64,000 nt of DNA from CAVSRC01 sp963743015 (GTDB lineage: Bacteria; Pseudomonadota; Alphaproteobacteria; Rhizobiales; Kaistiaceae), in assembly GCA_963743015.1 (NCBI GenBank), contig CAVUOD010000011.1:1-64000 (forward strand), read 5' to 3'. The position numbers and the translations under genes are program-made. The notes under the pieces were generated by a model. It was not told the DNA's origin. It made no database searches and worked only from the letters and a program-made list of their open reading frames with translations. Shown piece after piece: positions 62,427-64,000 of this stretch. The first letter of the stretch is position 1, and each line of letters starts with the position of its first letter.

Positions 62427-62740
62427 TGAAGTCATGAGGCATTCTTCGTTGCCTGATGCCGTTGAGGCGGTCGCTCGCTCTTTCCGAGTGGCGGAGCCAG
62501 TGCTGATTTCTCCGTCATCCTCCGGCAAGGCGAAGCCGCGACCGGAGGATCGTTTCCCAGCGGCCGCAGCATTTCATCACCATGGCGAGCCTGCTGCACC
62601 CGATCCTCCGCTTCGCGGAGGATGACGGATCGTCGGACCCCACCCGCCACGCTGCGCGTGGTCCCCCCTCCCCTTGCGGGGAGGGATTGGAGGCTGTGGC
62701 CAATGAATCGTTCCACGGCCGGCGGAGGCTGAGCCAAGCG
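62427..62740. repeat. Intergenic repeat block between binding protein and yejB
   Basis: The 314-bp gap contains an inverted pair (CCGTCATCCTCCG near 62513-62525 and CGGAGGATGACGG near 62616-62628), a further GGATCCTCCG-type half, and at 62664-62687 an exact copy of the 24-mer seen at 43748-43771. No ORF is credible. Such insertion inside a transport operon suggests a mobile or amplified repeat. Confidence 0.7.
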
Positions 62741-63848
62741 ATGGGCGCCTATATCCTCCGCCGCATCCTGCTGATCATCCCGACCCTCATCGGCATCATG
62801 GCGATCAGCTTCGCCGTGGTGCAGTTCGCGCCGGGCGGGCCGATCGAGCGCATCATCGCGCAATTACAGGGGACCGACGTGTCGGCGACCGCGCGCATTA
62901 CCGGCGGTGGCGACTTCGCCGGCACCGGCAACCAGCAGGGTGGCGGCGGCGACGAGGTGACCTCCAAATATCGCGGCGCCCAGGGGCTCGATCCGGAATT
63001 CATCAAGTCGCTGGAGAAGCAGTTCGGTTTCGACAAGCCGCCGCTGGAACGCTTCGGGCTGATGCTGTGGAACTATTCCCGCTTCCAGTTCGGCCAGAGC
63101 TACTTCCGCGACATCAGCGTGCTCAAGCTGATCGGCGAGAAGCTGCCGGTTTCGATCTCGCTCGGCCTGTGGATGACGTTGCTCTCCTATGCCATCTCGA
63201 TCCCGCTCGGCATCCGCAAGGCGGTCAAGGACGGCTCGCGCTTCGACATCTGGACGAGCGCGGTGATCGTGGTCGGCTACGCCATTCCGGGCTTCCTGTT
63301 CGCCATCCTGCTGATCATCCTGTTCGCCGGCGGCTCCTTCCTCGACCTCTTCCCGCTGCGTGGCCTGACATCCGACTACTGGGCGAGCCTGCCCTGGCCG
63401 GAGAGGATCCTCGACTATTTCTGGCACCTGGCGCTGCCCTTGACCGCCATGGCGCTGTCGGCCTTCGCCACCACGACGCTGCTTGACCAAGAACTCGTTC
63501 CTCGACGAGATCCGCAAGCAATACGTGATGACGGCGCGGGCCAAGGGCCTGAACGAACGGCAGGTGCTCTACGGCCACGTCTTCCGCAACGCCATGCTGA
63601 TCGTCATCGCCGGCTTTCCCGGCGCCTTCATCAGCGCCTTCTTCACCGGCTCGCTCTTGATCGAGACGATCTTCTCGCTCGACGGGCTGGGCCTCTTGTC
63701 CTTCGAATCGGTGCTCAACCGCGACTATCCGGTGGTCTTCGCCACGCTCTACATCTTCTCGCTGATGGGACTGGCGGTGAACCTGATCTCCGACCTCACC
63801 TATACGTGGATCGATCCGCGGATCGATTTCGAGACGCGCGAGGTGTGA
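62741..63848 (+). pseudogene. yejB: Oligopeptide ABC permease YejB, one frameshift
   Basis: ATG 62741 opens a normal YejB: membrane segment ILRRILLIIPTLIGIMAISF, the N-terminal signature FAPGGPIERII, an insertion of Gly-rich residues typical of YejB, and LGLWMTLLSYAISIPLGI. At 63483-63484 an extra T breaks the frame; without it TKNSFLDEIRKQYVMTARAK and the EAA-like loop continue to the TGA at 63846-63848. Corrected length is about 368 aa. It forms the channel with yejE, whose start lies directly downstream. Probably a sequence error. Confidence 0.88.
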
Positions 63849-64000
63849 TTGGACACCAAGCTCGAACACAGGCTGGAGAAGGCCGGCTACGAGACCATCG
63901 AGCCGCTGCCCGGCGAGGAGCAGCCGCCGCCGAAGCAGCTGTTGACGCTGTCGCCGATCAACCGGCGGCGACTGGAGAATTTCAAGCGCAACAAGCGCGG
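63849..64000 (+). CDS. yejE: Oligopeptide ABC permease YejE (5' part only)
   Basis: A TTG at 63849, directly after the yejB stop, opens LDTKLEHRLEKAGYETIEPL and continues to LTLSPINRRRLENFKRNKR at the window edge. The SPxNxRRxxNFKxNKR run before the first membrane segment is the normal YejE start. Only about 50 codons are visible. The TTG start is likely, since no ATG or GTG is near. Confidence 0.8.
   Translation, partial: MDTKLEHRLEKAGYETIEPLPGEEQPPPKQLLTLSPINRRRLENFKRNKR

Noticed and set aside
1..64000. CRISPR array
   Set aside because: No regularly spaced direct repeats of suitable length were seen; the only tandem repeats are the 16-mer pair at 14994 and the coding 63-bp units at 58194.

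Overview
The window reads as chromosome of a GC-rich alphaproteobacterium, most likely order Hyphomicrobiales (Rhizobiales). Three things point there: the block rpmH-rnpA-yidC-engB, then argB-HAD-corC-dapD-dapE, truA-fmt-def, recR and ybaB-dnaX; the 4.5S RNA gene directly upstream of dnaX; and a DnaX whose zinc-binding cysteines are mostly lost, as in rhizobial homologues. Genus cannot be decided from the sequence alone.

Layout. 1-430: 5' end of a SIMPL/DUF541 exported protein and a tRNA gene with anticodon CAU and a deviant T arm. 430-5200: a broken integrative element beside that tRNA, holding a tyrosine integrase, a plasmid-type RepB-like primase and a RepA-like AAA_25 ATPase, all frameshifted. 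5200-6180: no gene, but a long inverted repeat. 6181-12408: an intact sugar-uptake operon (periplasmic binding protein, SMP-30 lactonase, permease, single-domain ATPase, ADP-ribosylglycohydrolase) facing a divergent LacI regulator with palindromic operators. 12410-15170: accessory segment with a broken 2Fe-2S protein, a HEPN-like protein and a GIY-YIG/DUF5655 nuclease-like protein, ending at tRNA-Arg(ACG). 15300-16880: a Sel1-repeat gene hit by an IS481-type element that left a CTAG-centred target duplication. 16886-19796: sensor kinase plus a flavoprotein lacking redox cysteines. 19900-34960: core genes for translation, membrane insertion, lysine and arginine synthesis, with an autotransporter-like gene set between engB and argB. 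35000-47760: a small basic ORF beside def, a LuxR regulator under a CRP-like palindrome, rmuC, recR, two DsbA-like proteins, ybaB-dnaX-ffs and nudC. 48000-54600: envelope proteins, an aldo/keto reductase and a diguanylate cyclase. 54656-58504: pheA, a DUF559 gene bracketed by inverted 66-nt repeats, kdsB and a fused diheme cytochrome c. 58669-64000: start of a yej-type peptide importer with two binding proteins.

A recurrent feature is a single-base reading-frame break in otherwise well-conserved genes, several essential (truA, fmt, def) and others such as recR and yejB. Several breaks fall in short homopolymers. This looks like residual indel error in the assembly rather than biology, so genes called frameshifted outside 430-5200 are probably intact in the organism. 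The 430-5200 element carries many more breaks and may be truly decayed.

The best candidate for an undescribed system is the DUF559 cassette at 55615-56096: a Vsr-like nuclease-fold gene placed exactly between two inverted, hairpin-forming repeats whose stems differ by compensatory changes, reminiscent of REP/RAYT units but with a different protein.
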